Origin: Streptomyces tibetensis
GTDB taxonomy: Bacteria > Actinomycetota > Actinomycetes > Streptomycetales > Streptomycetaceae
Assembly (NCBI RefSeq): GCF_007655005.1
Contig: NZ_SZVW01000009.1
Coordinates: 124,001-188,000, forward strand
Length of the DNA: 64,000 nt
Direction of reading: 5' to 3'
Shown here: positions 8,112-16,496 of the stretch, one piece after another
Layout: each line of letters starts with the position of its first letter
How positions within the stretch are numbered: position 1 is the first letter of the stretch
Made by a program: the position numbers and the translations under genes
The notes under the pieces: model-generated
Databases searched by the model: none
What the model saw: the letters and a program-made list of their open reading frames with translations, nothing else
What the model was told of the DNA's origin: nothing

Positions 8112-8878
8112 CAGCTCAGCAGTCCCGTGCGGATCGGTTCGGCGCCCGCCGGTGCGTGCGGGTGTACGTGGTCGTGGCCGGGCAGCGCGTGCTGGCCGAC
8201 GGCCTTCGGGGGCGGCCCGTCGTGGACGACGCAGCCGTCGCGCAGCACGACCGCCCGGTCGATCAGCGGCTCCAGCGGGCCCAGTTCGTGCAGCACGAGC
8301 AGCACGGTGGTGCCCTGGGAGACCTGCTCGGTGAGGGTGTGCGCGAGGACCTCCTGGCTGGCCAGGTCGACTCCGGCCATCGGCTCGTCCATGATCAGCA
8401 GCTCCGGCTCGCAGGCGAGCGCGCGGGCGATCAGGACACGCTGGTGCTGGCCGCCGGAGAGGGCGTCGACGGAGTCCTTGGCCCGGTCGGCCATGCCGAC
8501 GAGGTCGAGGGCGCGTCGTACGGCCGCGTGGTCGGCCTTGCGCAGCACGCCGAAGCGGGCCCGGGACAGGCGGCCGGAGGAGACCACCTCGGTCACCGTG
8601 GCGGGCACGCCGCCGGCGGCCGTGGTGCGCTGCGGGACGTAGCCCACGCGGTGCCAGTCGCGGAACCGCCTGCGGTCCGTGCCGAACAGCTCGATGGCGC
8701 CGGCGCCGGTCTGCACCTGGCCGATGACGCTGCGCACGGCAGTGGACTTGCCCGAGCCGTTCGCGCCGAGCAGCGCGACGACCTCGCCGCGGTGCACGGT
8801 GAGGTCGATGCCGCGCAGCACGGGGCGCGAGCCCAGGTCCGCGCGGACGCCGCGCAGGGATACGACGGGCTCGGTCAT
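8111..8878 (-). CDS. znuC: Zinc ABC transporter ATPase ZnuC
   Basis: 255 residues. Walker A GANGSGKS at 38-45, signature LSGGQHQRV, Walker B LLIMDEP, and the switch His region LLVLHELG are all present. A GGAGGA ribosome site upstream fixes the ATG at 8878; the much longer frame going upstream overlaps znuA in another frame and is not real. The C-terminus has a His-rich tail (GQHALPGHDHVHPHAPAG) that could bind zinc. It drives import by ZnuB. Confidence 0.95.
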   Translation of the reverse strand: MTEPVVSLRGVRADLGSRPVLRGIDLTVHRGEVVALLGANGSGKSTAVRSVIGQVQTGAGAIELFGTDRRRFRDWHRVGYVPQRTTAAGGVPATVTEVVSSGRLSRARFGVLRKADHAAVRRALDLVGMADRAKDSVDALSGGQHQRVLIARALACEPELLIMDEPMAGVDLASQEVLAHTLTEQVSQGTTVLLVLHELGPLEPLIDRAVVLRDGCVVHDGPPPKAVGQHALPGHDHVHPHAPAGAEPIRTGLLS

Positions 8879-8898
8879 GCCGTCCTCCGATGGGTCGA

Positions 8899-9861
8899 TC
8901 ACTTGGCTCCCAGGGCCGTCCGCAGGGCCTTGAGGTTGGCTTCCATGACCTGGAAGTAGTCGTCGCCGCGGGACGTGTCCGTGATGCCCTCGATCGGGTC
9001 GAGGACGTCGGTCTTCAGGTTCGCGTCGCGGGCCAGGGTCTTGGCGGTCTTGTCGGAGACCAGTGTCTCGTAGAAGACGGTGGTGACGCCGTCGGCCTTC
9101 GCCTCCTGCTGGAGCTCCCGGACCCGGGCGCCGCTGGGCTCGCTGTCGGGGTCGACGCCGGAGATGGCCTCCTGGGTGAGGCCGTAGCGCTCGGCGAGGT
9201 AGCCGAAGGCGGCGTGGTTGGTGAAGAAGACCTTGGTCTTCGTGTTCTTCAGGCCGTTCTCGAAGTCGCCGTCGAGGCCCTTCAGCTTCGTGACCAGGGC
9301 CTCGGTGTTCTTCTTGTAGTCGGCCGCGTGGTCCGGGTCGGCCTTCTCGAAGGCCTTGCCGACGCCCTGGGCGATCTCGGCGTACTTCACCGGGTCGAGC
9401 CAGACGTGCGGGTCGCGGCCGTGCTCGTCCTCCTCGGAGTGGCCTTCCTCGGAGTGGCCTTCCTCGCCGTCGTGGCTGTGGCCGCCGGTGCCGTGGTCCT
9501 CGAGGTGGGTCAGCGTGGCCGCGTCGATCTTGGTCTTGATGCCGGTCTGGCCGACGGCCTCGTCGACGGCGGGCTGGAGGCCCTTGAGGTAGAGCGCCGC
9601 GTCGGCCTCCTCCAGCTGCGCGCGCTGCTTGGTGCTGATCTCCAGGTCGTGCGGCTCCTGGCCGGGCTCGGTCAGACTGGTCACGTTCGCATGGTCGCCG
9701 CCGATCTGCTGGGCGAGGAACGCCATGGGGTAGAACGACGCGACGACGTCGAACTTGTCCGTGTTGCCCGTGGCCGCGCTGTCGCTGGAGCAGGCGGTCA
9801 GGGCGCCGAGGCCGAGAGAGGCGGCCGCGGCGGCGGGTATGAGGCGTCGTCGTACGTTCAT
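8899..9861 (-). CDS. znuA: Zinc-binding lipoprotein ZnuA
   Basis: Solute-binding protein of cluster 9. The N-terminus is a lipoprotein signal with lipobox LTAC (Cys24 from the chosen start). Between the first two metal ligands lies a His/Glu-rich loop (HGTGGHSHDGEEGHSEE and on) typical of zinc rather than manganese binders, followed by DPHVWLDPVKYAEIA. It captures zinc outside the membrane and hands it to ZnuB. Three in-frame ATGs lie within 18 nt (9879, 9870, 9861); I choose the last, because the others lie within or against a Zur-like box and none has a clear ribosome site. A leaderless message is possible. Confidence 0.93.
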   Translation of the reverse strand: MNVRRRLIPAAAAASLGLGALTACSSDSAATGNTDKFDVVASFYPMAFLAQQIGGDHANVTSLTEPGQEPHDLEISTKQRAQLEEADAALYLKGLQPAVDEAVGQTGIKTKIDAATLTHLEDHGTGGHSHDGEEGHSEEGHSEEDEHGRDPHVWLDPVKYAEIAQGVGKAFEKADPDHAADYKKNTEALVTKLKGLDGDFENGLKNTKTKVFFTNHAAFGYLAERYGLTQEAISGVDPDSEPSGARVRELQQEAKADGVTTVFYETLVSDKTAKTLARDANLKTDVLDPIEGITDTSRGDDYFQVMEANLKALRTALGAK

Positions 9862-9875
9862 GACACTCATTTTCA
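9861..9875. promoter_or_regulatory. Zur-box-like site, znuA start
   Basis: A 15-bp 7-1-7 imperfect palindrome, read on the znuA strand as TGAAAATGAGTGTCA. The left half is the Streptomyces Zur consensus half-site as I recall it, and 5 of 7 pairs match across the centre. It touches the znuA start codon, so bound Zur would block initiation. Confidence 0.65.
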
Positions 9876-9882
9876 ACAAATA

Positions 9883-9897
9883 TGGAAACCGTTGTCA
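9883..9897. promoter_or_regulatory. Second Zur-box-like site
   Basis: A second 15-bp imperfect palindrome (TGACAACGGTTTCCA on the znuA strand), 5 of 7 pairs symmetric, centred 22 bp from the first. Two turns of the helix separate the pair, which suits cooperative binding. Confidence 0.55.
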
Positions 9898-10032
9898 ACA
9901 AACCGTCCGAGCAGGGCCTTGAGGTCACCTCAGGGGGAGCGATTTGATTGAGGGGGCGTCCCCGCCGGTAACCTGAGACATTCGCTGGAAGCAACTCGCT
10001 TCGTCGCCCGTCGTCGTAATGAAGAGAGCACC

Positions 10033-11415
10033 GTGGCCGCCGACAAGATCGACACCATCGTCAGCCTGAGCAAGCGCCGTGGCTTCGTATTCCCCTGTAG
10101 TGAGATCTACGGCGGTCAGCGCGCCGCTTGGGACTACGGCCCCCTGGGTGTCGAGCTCAAGGAGAACCTCAAGCGCCAGTGGTGGCGCTACATGGTGACG
10201 TCGCGCGAGGACGTCGTGGGCATCGACTCGTCCGTGATCCTGGCCCCCGAGGTCTGGGTCGCCTCCGGTCACGTCGCCACCTTCACGGACCCGCTGACCG
10301 AATGCACCTCCTGCCACAAGCGGTTCCGCGCGGACCACCTGGAGGAGGCCTACGAGGAGAAGAAGGGCCGCGCCCCGGAGAACGGCCTGGCCGACGTCAA
10401 CTGCCCCAACTGCGGCAACAAGGGCCAGTTCACCGAGCCCAAGCAGTTCTCGGGCCTGCTGTCCACCCACCTCGGCCCGACGCAGGACTCCGGCTCCGTC
10501 GCCTACCTGCGTCCCGAGACCGCCCAGGGCATCTTCACCAACTTCTCGCAGGTGCAGACCACCTCGCGCCGCAAGCCGCCGTTCGGCATCGCCCAGATGG
10601 GCAAGTCCTTCCGCAACGAGATCACGCCCGGCAACTTCATCTTCCGCACCCGCGAGTTCGAGCAGATGGAGATGGAGTTCTTCGTCAAGCCGGGCGAGGA
10701 CGAGAAGTGGCAGGAGTACTGGATGGAGCAGCGCTGGAACTGGTACACCGGTCTCGGCCTGCGCGAGGAGAACATGCGGTGGTACGAGCACCCGAAGGAG
10801 AAGCTTTCCCACTACTCCAAGCGCACCGCCGACATCGAGTACCGCTTCTCCTTCGGCGGCAGTGAGTGGGGCGAGCTCGAGGGTGTGGCCAACCGCACCG
10901 ACTACGACCTCGGCGCCCACTCCAAGGCCTCCGGCCAGGACCTCACCTACTTCGACCAGGAGGCCGGCGAGCGCTGGACTCCGTACGTCATCGAGCCCGC
11001 GGCCGGTGTCGGCCGCGCGATGCTGGCGTTCCTCCTGGACGCCTACATCGAGGACGAGGCCCCCAACGCCAAGGGCAAGATGGAGAAGCGCACCGTGCTG
11101 CGCCTCGACCCGCGCCTCGCCCCGGTGAAGGTCGCGGTGCTGCCGCTGTCCCGTAACCCGGAGCTGTCCCCGAAGGCCAAGGGCCTCGCCCAGGCGCTCC
11201 GGCAGAACTGGAACATCGAGTTCGACGACGCCGGTGCCATCGGCCGCCGCTACCGCCGTCAGGACGAGATCGGTACGCCGTTCTGCGTGACCGTCGACTT
11301 CGACACGCTCGAGGACAACGCCGTGACCGTCCGCGAGCGCGACTCGATGAAGCAGGAGCGCGTCTCCCTCGACCAGATCGAGGGCTACCTGGCGGCCCGC
11401 CTGATCGGCTGCTGA
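10033..11415 (+). CDS. glyS: Glycyl-tRNA synthetase
   Basis: 460 residues, the alpha2-type (single chain) class II enzyme of actinobacteria. The N-terminal RGFVFPCSEIYGGQRAAWDYGPLG is the family hallmark. An inserted zinc finger follows (CTSC at 91-94, CPNCG further on), then the class II motifs 2 and 3 (FRNEITPGNFIFRTREFEQMEMEFF; YVIEPAAGVGRAMLAFL) and the C-terminal anticodon-binding domain. It charges tRNA-Gly with glycine. GTG start with a GAAGAGAG site. It is read away from znuA, sharing a 170-nt intergenic region. Confidence 0.97.
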   Translation: MAADKIDTIVSLSKRRGFVFPCSEIYGGQRAAWDYGPLGVELKENLKRQWWRYMVTSREDVVGIDSSVILAPEVWVASGHVATFTDPLTECTSCHKRFRADHLEEAYEEKKGRAPENGLADVNCPNCGNKGQFTEPKQFSGLLSTHLGPTQDSGSVAYLRPETAQGIFTNFSQVQTTSRRKPPFGIAQMGKSFRNEITPGNFIFRTREFEQMEMEFFVKPGEDEKWQEYWMEQRWNWYTGLGLREENMRWYEHPKEKLSHYSKRTADIEYRFSFGGSEWGELEGVANRTDYDLGAHSKASGQDLTYFDQEAGERWTPYVIEPAAGVGRAMLAFLLDAYIEDEAPNAKGKMEKRTVLRLDPRLAPVKVAVLPLSRNPELSPKAKGLAQALRQNWNIEFDDAGAIGRRYRRQDEIGTPFCVTVDFDTLEDNAVTVRERDSMKQERVSLDQIEGYLAARLIGC

Positions 11416-11431
11416 TCGTCCTTCGCCATGT

Positions 11432-11469
11432 CCGGTGCCGGGTTCCTCCTCGAAGGGGCCCGGCACCGG
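11432..11469 (+). terminator. Hairpin terminator after glyS
   Basis: Perfect 11-bp arms (CCGGTGCCGGG at 11432 and its complement at 11459) with a 16-nt loop, 17 nt after the glyS stop. Confidence 0.75.
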
Positions 11470-11502
11470 TGCGTTCCGGCGACTTCAGAGGTCGAGGTCC
11501 AC

Positions 11503-11760
11503 TTAGACGGCCACGTAGACGGCAGCGTGGTCCGAGGCGCGGTTCCACTTCGAGGTGACCGAGTCGAAGGACTTGATCGTCGAGGGCGCCCAGACGCCGC
11601 GCCGCTCCTCCACTTCCACCGTGAGCAGGATGTCGGCGTTGATCGCGGCGATCACCCGGCCGGTGTTGCGCACGACCTCCCAGTCCAGGTCGTCACGGAC
11701 CAGTTCCACCCAGCCGGTACATGCCCGGCGGCCTGTGGCGACAGTTCCTGGAGCGCCATG
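11503..11760 (-). pseudogene. Remnant of endonuclease/exonuclease/phosphatase gene
   Basis: The open part (68 residues, GTG 11709 to stop 11503) joins two distant pieces of the EEP (DNase I-like) fold: VRNTGRVIAAINADILLTVEVEERR, normally near residue 100-130, and the terminal STIKSFDSVTSKWNRASDHAAVYV, which carries the family's last catalytic Asp-His pair (SDH). About 150 middle residues and the whole N-terminal part are missing. Reading continues upstream in the same frame to about 11720 with family-like residues but no good start. This is best read as a gene decayed by an internal deletion and 5' loss; no active enzyme is expected. Confidence 0.65.
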
Positions 11761-11784
11761 ACTGAGTCGCTGACACGTATCAGC

Positions 11785-11840
11785 CTGACAGATACCAGCT
11801 GACAGATACCGGCTGACAGATATCAGCTGACAGATATTGA
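11785..11840. repeat. Four tandem 14-bp repeats (operator array)
   Basis: CTGACAGATA recurs at 11785, 11799, 11813 and 11827, exactly 14 bp apart, with a decayed fifth copy at 11770. Each unit is CTGACAGATAYYRG-like. The array ends 38 bp before the aldo/keto reductase start and probably holds regulator binding sites. Confidence 0.75.
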
Positions 11841-11852
11841 AATCTGTCAGCT
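11825..11852. promoter_or_regulatory. 11-bp perfect inverted repeat, likely TetR operator
   Basis: AGCTGACAGAT and its exact complement flank a 6-nt spacer (11836-11841). The left arm is the last unit of the tandem array. Position just before a reductase gene followed by a TetR gene fits an autoregulated operator. Confidence 0.65.
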
Positions 11853-11878
11853 GTCATGGCATGGTGGAGGGCATGGCG

Positions 11879-12877
11879 ATGCGAACCCGACCCCTCGGAA
11901 CCACAGGCCCCCAGGTCTCCGCCCTCGGCCTCGGCTGCATGGGCATGTCCGCCCTGTACGGCGAGGCGGATCGGACCGAGTCCGTCGCGACGATCCATGC
12001 GGCGCTCGACGCGGGCGTCACCCTGCTCGACACCGGCGACTTCTACGCCATGGGTCACAACGAGATGCTGATCGGCGAGGCCCTGCGCGCCGCCCCCGCG
12101 ACCCGGCGCGAACAGGCCCTGATCAGCGTGAAGTTCGGCGCGCTGCGCGGCCCGGACGGCAGTTGGCTCGGCTACGACGGCCGCCCCGCCGCCGTGAAGA
12201 GCTTCGCCGCCTACTCCCTCCAGCGGCTCGGCGTCGACCACATCGACGTCTACCGCATCGCCCGCCTCGACCCGGACGTTCCGATCGAGGAGACGGTCGG
12301 GGCGATAGCGGAACTCGTCGAGCAGGGCTATGTACGGCACATCGGCCTCAGCGAGGTCGGCGCCGAGACGATCCGCCGGGCGGCGGCCACCGCACCGGTG
12401 TCCGACCTCCAGATCGAGTACTCCCTCATATCCCGCGGCATCGAGGACGAGGTCCTGCCCACCGTCCGCGAGCTGGGAATCGGCATCACGGCGTACGGCG
12501 TGCTCTCCCGCGGCCTGATCTCCGGCCACTTCACCGCGGACCGGCAGCTCGGCGCGGGTGACTTCCGGGCGATGTCGCCGCGCTTCCAGGGCGACAACCT
12601 CCGGCACAACCTGAACCTCGTCGAGGCCCTGCGGAAGACAGCCGAGCAGAAGGGCGTCAGCGTCGCGAAGATCGCGATCGCCTGGGTGCTCTCCCGCGGT
12701 GAGGACATCGTGCCCCTGGTCGGCGCCCGCCGCCGCGACCGGCTCACGGAGGCGCTGGGCGCGCTGGAGGTGACGCTGGAGCCGGCCGACCTGGCGGCGA
12801 TCGAGGGAGCCGTGCCGGCCGGTGCCGCAGCGGGCGACCGCTACCCGGCGGCCCAGATGGCACACCTCGAGAGCTGA
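11879..12877 (+). CDS. Aldo/keto reductase
   Basis: 332 residues, a TIM-barrel NADPH oxidoreductase. It begins MRTRPLGTTGPQVSALGLGC and keeps three of the four catalytic positions: Asp51, Tyr56 and Lys85 (DTGDFY, SVKFG). Where most members have His in a YQLHRVD-like motif this one has YRIARLD, so the usual active-site His is absent, as in a subgroup I recall from actinomycetes. The C-terminal cofactor stretch VPLVGARRRDRL is present. ATG 11879 is chosen for its distance from GGAGG; ATG 11873 is possible. The TetR gene starts 25 nt downstream, so the pair form one operon behind the repeat array. Confidence 0.9.
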   Translation: MRTRPLGTTGPQVSALGLGCMGMSALYGEADRTESVATIHAALDAGVTLLDTGDFYAMGHNEMLIGEALRAAPATRREQALISVKFGALRGPDGSWLGYDGRPAAVKSFAAYSLQRLGVDHIDVYRIARLDPDVPIEETVGAIAELVEQGYVRHIGLSEVGAETIRRAAATAPVSDLQIEYSLISRGIEDEVLPTVRELGIGITAYGVLSRGLISGHFTADRQLGAGDFRAMSPRFQGDNLRHNLNLVEALRKTAEQKGVSVAKIAIAWVLSRGEDIVPLVGARRRDRLTEALGALEVTLEPADLAAIEGAVPAGAAAGDRYPAAQMAHLES

Positions 12878-12902
12878 ACGGGGCTCCGGGTACGGTCAGG
12901 GC

Positions 12903-13496
12903 ATGCCACCGACCAGCGAGACTCTGACCGCCGAGCGCATCCTCGAGGCCACCGAGGAGGTGCTGCGCCGTCACGGCCCGGCCAAGGCCACCGTGGTGGA
13001 CGTGGCGCGCGCGCTCGGTGTCAGCCACGGCAGCGTCTACCGCCACTTCCGGACGAAGGCGGCCCTGCGCGAGGCGGTCACCAAGCGCTGGCTGGACCGC
13101 ACCTCCGGGCAGCTGTCCGGGATCGTCGCCGCGGACCGCGTGCCGGAGGACCGGCTGCGGGACTGGCTCGCCGCGCTGTTCGCCGCCAAGCGCCGCAAGG
13201 CGGGTGAGGACCCGGAGCTGTTCGCCACGTACATGGTCCTCACCGACGAGAACGGCACGGCGGTGGGCGAGCACATCACCGACCTGGAGACGCAACTGAC
13301 CCGCATCATCCAGGCCGGCGTCGAGGCGGGTGACTTCGCCGCCACCGACCCGGAGGCCTCGGCCCGCGCGGTCTTCCAGGCCACGGGCCGCTTCCACGAC
13401 CCCTGTTACGCGAGGGAGTGGGAGGAGCCGGGCACCGAGGCCGACTTCGCGGCGGTCGTCGACCTGCTGGTGCAGGGCCTGCGGCGAGCCCAGTAG
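12903..13496 (+). CDS. TetR/AcrR family repressor
   Basis: 197 residues. The HTH lies at about residues 29-58 (TVVDVARALGVSHGSVYRHFRTKAALREAV), and the C-terminal ligand domain resembles the tetracyclin-repressor-like C-terminal group (TGRFHDPCYAREW). It follows the aldo/keto reductase gene in the same direction and most likely represses both by binding the repeats at 11785-11852. The inducer is unknown, perhaps a toxic carbonyl compound. Confidence 0.9.
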   Translation: MPPTSETLTAERILEATEEVLRRHGPAKATVVDVARALGVSHGSVYRHFRTKAALREAVTKRWLDRTSGQLSGIVAADRVPEDRLRDWLAALFAAKRRKAGEDPELFATYMVLTDENGTAVGEHITDLETQLTRIIQAGVEAGDFAATDPEASARAVFQATGRFHDPCYAREWEEPGTEADFAAVVDLLVQGLRRAQ

Positions 13497-13573
13497 TCCC
13501 CGGCGCGTCAGCGGCCTGAGCCTGCCCTGCCCCGGAGCCCCGTAGCCCCCGGCGGCTCGAGCCCACCCTGCCC

Positions 13574-13780
13574 CTAGGCGGCCGTCGGGTCCACGGTGGC
13601 CTGGTGGGCCTCCAGCAGATGCTCCTCCGCCTTCAGCCAGGGCAGGAACTGGGCGCCTCTGTGCCAGCCGCAGGTGTCGCATCTGATCGTGCGCTGGACA
13701 CCCGTCCGGTGCACCCGCACCACGTGTTCCCGGCCGTGCTGGTCCCACCGGCTGACCTTGCTCGTGTCGATCTGTGCCAT
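13574..13780 (-). CDS. Small C2H2-like zinc-finger protein
   Basis: 68 residues from ATG 13780, which has a GGGAGG site; the longer frame to 13828 lacks one. The only clear feature is CDTCGWHRGAQFLPWLKAEEH and LLEAH: two Cys two residues apart, then two His four apart after a helix, a pattern that could bind one zinc. The N-terminal half is a short beta-rich stretch with many His and Arg. I know no function; small proteins of this kind are conserved among Streptomyces. Confidence 0.75.
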   Translation of the reverse strand: MAQIDTSKVSRWDQHGREHVVRVHRTGVQRTIRCDTCGWHRGAQFLPWLKAEEHLLEAHQATVDPTAA

Positions 13781-13895
13781 GACGCCTCCCGCGTCGAGAA
13801 ATCCGCCGTCCCGATCCGCTCGCAGCAAGGAGTGTGCAGCAAGACCGGCATCAACAGGGCTTCCCCGGAAGAGCTTTATCAGGCTGTGAGCGACC

Positions 13896-15353
13896 TCAGG
13901 CGATGGTGCGGGGCAGCCGCAGGCTCAGCAGGCCGGTCAGCACGACACCGCAGATCTGCACCAGCACAGTCGCGATCAGGGCGTCCCGCATGCCCCATCC
14001 CGGGACCAGGGACAGGAACAGCGTGCCCAGGGTCGCCACACCGAGGGCCAGCGCCGACTGCTGGGTCGTGATCATCACGCCGCTGCCGACACCGGCGCGG
14101 GCGGGCGGCACCTCGGAGAGGATCACCCGGTAGATGACGGGGAGTTGCAGCGCCTGTCCCGCACCGGCGACCACACCGCCCGGGAGCAGCTCGACGAAGC
14201 CGAGGTGCGGCCAGAACCACCAGGCGGCCAACGCCATCAGGGTCAGGCCCGCCCCCTGGAGAACGGCACCGGCCGTCACCACGCGCGTGCCGTACCGGGC
14301 GATCAGGCGCGGGCCCAGCAGCGAGAACACGAAGAACACCACCGCCAGCGGGGCGAGCGCCAGGCCCGCGGCCACCGGACCCAGCCCGGCGCCCTGCTGC
14401 AGCGCCACCGCGATCACGAACATGAAGCCGCTGAAGCCGATCGAGAAGGGCAGTACCAGCAGCAGTCCGCGGCGCAGCGAGGTGAGCGCGAACAGGCTCG
14501 GCGGCACCAGCGGCGTACGGCCCTCGCGGTCGGCCCGCCGCTCCACCGCGTAGAACGCCGCCGCCACGAAGGGGAACGCCGCCAGCGACAGCCACGTCCA
14601 CAGCGGCCAGCCCGCCGCCCGGCCCTCGGTGAGCGGGACGAGCAGCGTGAGGAGCGAGGCCGCGAGAAGGAACGTGCCCGGGACGTCGACCGGCTCGGGC
14701 CGCGGCGACCTGGTCTCGGGGACGGCACGGGCGGCCAGCACCAGCCCGGCGAGCACGACCGGCACATTGACGAGAAACACCGACCGCCAGCCGGTCCCCG
14801 CGATGTCGGCGGCCACCAGCACCCCGCCGAGGATCTGCCCGGCGACCATCGCCAGCCCCGCGGTCGCGCCGTACAGGCCCATGGCCCTCGCCCGGCGGGG
14901 GCCGGTCGTGGTCGCCTGGATGGTGGCGAGCACCTGCGGCAGCATCGCGGCGGCCGACGCGCCCTGCGCGCCCCGGGCCGCGACCAGCGACCAGGCGCCG
15001 GGCGCCAGTCCGCAGGCCAGCGAGGTCAGCCCGAAGGCCGCCATCCCGGCGAGGAACAGCCGCCGCCGGCCGAACAGGTCGCCGAGTCTGCCCCCGAGGA
15101 CCAGCAGGACGGCGTACGACACCCCGTACCCGGAGACGACGAGTTCGAGGACGGACTCGCTCGCGGCGAGGTCGGTACCGATGGTGGGCAGGGCGACGTT
15201 GACGATGAAGAAGTCGATGAGGGGGAGGGCGGCGCCCAGCAGCACCGTGAACAGCCCGAGGCCGCCGAGCGCGGGACCGGAGGAGGAGGCGGGGGCGGCG
15301 GCGGTGGGTGAACGGACGGGGCGTGGGGCCAGGGATTCAGTGGTCACGGTCAC
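13896..15353 (-). CDS. MFS exporter (DHA2 family)
   Basis: 485 residues with about 14 hydrophobic segments. Motif A (LGGRLGDLFGRRRLFLAGMAAFG) follows the second segment; the start of the first segment, LPLIDFFIVNVALPTIG, is typical of the EmrB/QacA group. GTG at 15353 is a weak choice; GTG 15347 is equally possible. It is divergent from an HTH gene 97 nt away, the classic layout of a drug pump controlled by its neighbour. Substrate unknown. Confidence 0.88.
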   Translation of the reverse strand: MTVTTESLAPRPVRSPTAAAPASSSGPALGGLGLFTVLLGAALPLIDFFIVNVALPTIGTDLAASESVLELVVSGYGVSYAVLLVLGGRLGDLFGRRRLFLAGMAAFGLTSLACGLAPGAWSLVAARGAQGASAAAMLPQVLATIQATTTGPRRARAMGLYGATAGLAMVAGQILGGVLVAADIAGTGWRSVFLVNVPVVLAGLVLAARAVPETRSPRPEPVDVPGTFLLAASLLTLLVPLTEGRAAGWPLWTWLSLAAFPFVAAAFYAVERRADREGRTPLVPPSLFALTSLRRGLLLVLPFSIGFSGFMFVIAVALQQGAGLGPVAAGLALAPLAVVFFVFSLLGPRLIARYGTRVVTAGAVLQGAGLTLMALAAWWFWPHLGFVELLPGGVVAGAGQALQLPVIYRVILSEVPPARAGVGSGVMITTQQSALALGVATLGTLFLSLVPGWGMRDALIATVLVQICGVVLTGLLSLRLPRTIA

Positions 15354-15374
15354 GAGCCTGCGACGTCCCTCAGG

Positions 15375-15384
15375 CTGGTACCAG
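15375..15384. promoter_or_regulatory. 10-bp palindrome in divergent promoter
   Basis: CTGGTACCAG lies between the divergent pump and regulator genes; related CTGGTA and CCACCTGG strings follow within 35 bp. A possible operator for the HTH protein; not proven. Confidence 0.4.
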
Positions 15385-15449
15385 AGTGTCCTTATCCTGG
15401 TAGTGGCACCACCTGGAAACAGGGTCCGGGCGGGGGCATGCTGGAGGGC

Positions 15450-16364
15450 ATGACGACCATGGCGCAGGAGACGACGGCCCGCAGCCCCGAGGTGCCGCCC
15501 GCGCCCCGCGACGCCGAGGTGCGCCGGCACGAGCTGGCGGCCTTCCTGCGCAGCCGCCGGGAGCGGATCGCCCCCGAGCAGGTGGGGCTGCCGAGGGGCG
15601 CCCGGCGCCGCACACCCGGACTGCGCCGGGAGGAGGTCGCCCAGCTCTCCGCGGTGGGCGTCACCTGGTACACGTGGCTGGAGCAGGCCCGGGACATCCA
15701 GGTCTCCGTCCAGGTCCTCGACGCGCTGGCCCGCGCGCTGCTGCTCGACCCGAGCGAACGCGCGCACCTCTTCCAGCTCGCCGGGGCGGCAGATCCGACC
15801 CCGTCGACCACGTGCCCCTCGGTCACATCGGCGATGCGGGCGCTGCTGGAGCAGGTCGAGCCGTTTCCGGCGTGCCTGCAGAACAGCCGGTACGACATCC
15901 TCGCCCACAACCACACGTACGGGCTGCTGTTGTGCGACCTGGACGCGGTCCCGCCCGAGGACCGCAACTGCATCCTCCTCTCCTACACCCACCCCGAGTG
16001 GCAGTCCTCGATCGTGCACCTGGAGGAGACGCAGCGCCTCATGGCGGCCCGCTTCCGTGCGACGATGGCCGGCCATCTCGCCGAACCGGCCTGGAAGATG
16101 CTCCTCAACCGGCTGCACACGGAGTCCCCCGAGTTCCGCAGGGCCTGGGACCGCCACGAGGTGGTCGCCCACCGCAGCAAACGCAAGGAGTTCCGCAACC
16201 GCCACGTGGGCCGCGTCACCGTCGACCACACGGACCTGTGGCTGACGCCCGGCGCGGGCCCCCGGATCGTCACCTACGTTCCCGCGGACGCGGAGTCACA
16301 CGAGCGGCTGGCGGAGCTGCAGGCGATCGCCGTGGCCCGGCGGTCCGTTCACGCCGGCAGGTGA
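15450..16364 (+). CDS. HTH regulator with MmyB-like domain
   Basis: About 304 residues. The N-terminal HTH (LAAFLRSRRERI to RRTPGLRREEVAQLSAVGVTWYTWLEQARDIQVS) and the C-terminal fatty-acid-binding-like domain (FPACLQNSRYDILAHNHTYGLL) match the XRE/MmyB group of actinomycete regulators. These usually sit divergent from the gene they control, here the MFS pump. Three in-frame ATGs (15438, 15450, 15459) exist; a GGAGGG string at 15443-15448 best serves 15459, so the start is uncertain by a few codons. Confidence 0.88.
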   Translation: MTTMAQETTARSPEVPPAPRDAEVRRHELAAFLRSRRERIAPEQVGLPRGARRRTPGLRREEVAQLSAVGVTWYTWLEQARDIQVSVQVLDALARALLLDPSERAHLFQLAGAADPTPSTTCPSVTSAMRALLEQVEPFPACLQNSRYDILAHNHTYGLLLCDLDAVPPEDRNCILLSYTHPEWQSSIVHLEETQRLMAARFRATMAGHLAEPAWKMLLNRLHTESPEFRRAWDRHEVVAHRSKRKEFRNRHVGRVTVDHTDLWLTPGAGPRIVTYVPADAESHERLAELQAIAVARRSVHAGR

Positions 16365-16496
16365 CTGCCGGTCCGTAGCTCGCCGTCGTCCGCAGTCGTC
16401 CGTACGGAGCGTTAGCGCCCGGCCGCTGGGGAACTGCTTGAGCGTCCATGCGCAGGCGACCAGACCGTCGACGGGCCGTGCGGGATGCCCGTCGGC

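Noticed and set aside
14145..15311. 388-codon plus-strand frame within the MFS gene
   Set aside because: Gln/Arg/Gly-rich shadow of the membrane protein on the minus strand.
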